Origin: Planctomycetota bacterium
GTDB taxonomy: Bacteria; Planctomycetota; UBA1135; GCA-002686595
Direction: 5' to 3'
Assembly: GCA_016220085.1 (NCBI GenBank)
Contig: JACRIN010000091.1
Span: 1-64,000 of the forward strand
DNA: 64,000 nt
Positions 63,110-64,000 of this stretch are shown here, one piece after another. Every line of letters begins with the position of its first letter. Positions within the stretch are counted from its first letter, which is position 1. The translations under genes were made by a program, and so were the position numbers. The notes below the pieces were generated by a model. It saw nothing but the letters and a program-made list of their open reading frames with translations, was not told the origin of the DNA and made no database searches.

Positions 63110-63125
63110 GAGCGCGAACGCGCTC
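63110..63125 (-). terminator. Short hairpin after the RuvC-like gene
   Basis: GAGCGCG and CGCGCTC with an AA loop lie just after the RuvC-like stop; the minus-strand tail is TTTGACA. The TTGACA could also be the -35 of a promoter for the sigma gene, but no good -10 follows at 17 bp. Confidence 0.4.
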
Positions 63126-63127
63126 CG

Positions 63128-63643
63128 CTAGCCGTCGCCGGAGGCGAGGTGGGTGAGCGCGAACGCGAGCGCGTCGAAGATCGCCATGCGCGTGTCTTCG
63201 CTCTCCCAGAGCTTCCGCTCGCGCGGCTCCTTGGCGCGGAGCTCGGGGAAGCGCGAGACGAGGACCTTTGCGATCTGCGCCTTGGTTACTGCGCCGGAGG
63301 CGGCGAAGACGCGTCGCACATCGCTTCGGGAGTACGCGCGGAGATCTGCGGCTGAGTCGGCGAGCGCATCCGCGATTCCCCCGAGGAACCCTTCGAGCGC
63401 AAATGCGCGGAGCGAGCGAGCCGCGGCGGCGCGTTCGAGGACGAGCGCCGTCGGCGCGAACTCGCCGAGCATGCGGCGCACGGCGCGCGAACACGCCTCT
63501 GCTTTCCGCTTCGAGCAGTACCGGACACCCCAGTCGACGAGCTGGAGCGGTCCGTCTTCGAGAACGACAAAGCCGAACCCCCGCGAGAGCGGATCGAGGG
63601 CGAGAACGCGGTTCCTTGGTATTGGCTCGTAGGTTGGCTCCAT
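63128..63643 (-). CDS. RuvC-like (RNase H fold) nuclease
   Basis: A 171-aa protein with the RNase-H-like plan of RuvC resolvases. The first Asp is in VLALDPLSRGFGFVVLED (D17), the Glu in LVLERAA (about 70) and the last Asp in IFDALAFALTH (about 157). It is close to RuvC in length but lacks the full RuvC sequence and is not next to ruvA/ruvB. In islands such proteins may resolve element intermediates. It lies 9 nt after the XRE gene, so the pair is probably one unit. Confidence 0.75.
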   Translation of the reverse strand: MEPTYEPIPRNRVLALDPLSRGFGFVVLEDGPLQLVDWGVRYCSKRKAEACSRAVRRMLGEFAPTALVLERAAAARSLRAFALEGFLGGIADALADSAADLRAYSRSDVRRVFAASGAVTKAQIAKVLVSRFPELRAKEPRERKLWESEDTRMAIFDALAFALTHLASGDG

Positions 63644-63652
63644 AAACGTTGG

Positions 63653-64000
63653 CTAGGCGGCGTCGCGGTGCTTCGGCGGGAATACGGAGGCGGCCAGCGC
63701 ATCGAGCTTCTGCTTCGCCGCCGGCGCGAACGGCTGGGCGTCGACGCGCTTTGACAGTTGCCGCGCCCGCGAGCGGACATCGGCCGCGACCTTTGCGTAA
63801 GCACCGGAGAACAGTTGTGCCGCGGAAGCTTGGAAGATGACCTCGTACCCAACGATGGTTGCAAACGACGGACTGCGGACGCCGCGCTCGTACCGCGAAA
63901 CTTTCGACCGATGGGTCGCGCCGAGAAGGAACGCGACCTCCCGTTGCGTGAACCCGCCCCGCTTGCGGTACATGCGGAGGTAGTTCGCGAGTGGCTCGAC
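63653..64000 (-). CDS. XRE-family transcriptional regulator, 5' partial
   Basis: At least 115 aa; the frame is open to the window end, so the N-terminus is missing. The HTH is clear: LANYLRMYRKRGGFTQREVAFLLG followed by SKVSRYERGVRSPSFATIVGYEVIF, i.e. scaffolding and recognition helices of the HTH_3 type. The tail is helical (AKVAADVRSRARQLSKRV). It starts the operon with the RuvC-like gene and may bind the palindrome at 60984, which is inference. Confidence 0.85.
   Translation of the reverse strand, partial: VEPLANYLRMYRKRGGFTQREVAFLLGATHRSKVSRYERGVRSPSFATIVGYEVIFQASAAQLFSGAYAKVAADVRSRARQLSKRVDAQPFAPAAKQKLDALAASVFPPKHRDAA

Noticed and set aside
63102-63130. Promoter for the sigma gene from TTGACA on the minus strand
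   Set aside because: The -35 is perfect, but the six bases 17 bp downstream are not a -10, so only the hairpin is annotated.
55088-64000. Integrated prophage
   Set aside because: No capsid, terminase, tail or lysis gene is visible; the content fits a genomic island better, although the right part is outside the window.

Overview
The window is very GC-rich (about 70 % by eye, not counted) and densely packed. Lipobox and signal-anchor proteins, two secretin-like lipoproteins, beta-helix and Ig-like surface proteins, GldA/F/G + DUF4340 exporters and arsenosugar genes together suggest a Gram-negative bacterium, most likely a Planctomycetota-like lineage. The lineage is inference; no rRNA or tRNA gene is present to test it.

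Layout. 1-10.5 kb: a 5'-partial family-4 uracil-DNA glycosylase, then two paralogous secretins (1565-4180 and 7879-10497) flanking a large exported TPR-type protein. Each secretin seems to have its own promoter and a long leader. 10.9-30.8 kb: a HAD hydrolase, then two complete oligopeptide ABC importers arranged back to back from a 200-bp divergent promoter region. The rightward one runs, mostly through 1-8 nt overlaps, into a Gld-like ABC-2 exporter (ATPase, permease, fused double GldG, DUF4340) and a GNAT acetyltransferase, giving a ten-gene unit. 30.8-55 kb: a housekeeping and surface mixture: DUF6265-like lipoprotein, YjbQ, beta-helix protein, ychF, ridA, coaD, comEC, a HEAT-repeat protein, an Ig-like lipoprotein, a PaaZ-type aldehyde dehydrogenase, a 2,4-dienoyl-CoA reductase-like SDR, two lower-GC secreted proteins (one with an HExxH motif), murQ, a carboxypeptidase-regulatory-like protein, a cell-wall amidase lipoprotein and an arsenosugar pair (arsS plus AhpD-like).

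55.1-64 kb: a genomic island. The comM gene on the + strand is cut exactly inside its conserved MNPCPCG codons, and a large serine recombinase lies immediately at the junction. Behind it, all on the minus strand, are an 1174-residue protein with a nuclease-like N-terminus, a STAND-type P-loop NTPase centre and a helical-repeat C-terminus (organised like Avs-type anti-phage sensors), a small one-TM partner gene preceded by a perfect 14-bp palindrome, a poorly coding 1.2-kb stretch, and a module of XRE regulator, RuvC-like nuclease, ECF sigma factor and a 96-aa mobile-element protein that ends in a strong terminator. The other half of comM is not in the window, so the island continues to the right.

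The most notable points are the STAND NTPase island in comM, a recombinase frame completed by host antisense DNA, a HEAT protein carrying a 33-residue secretin segment, and recurring -10 boxes so close to start codons that the transcripts should be leaderless.
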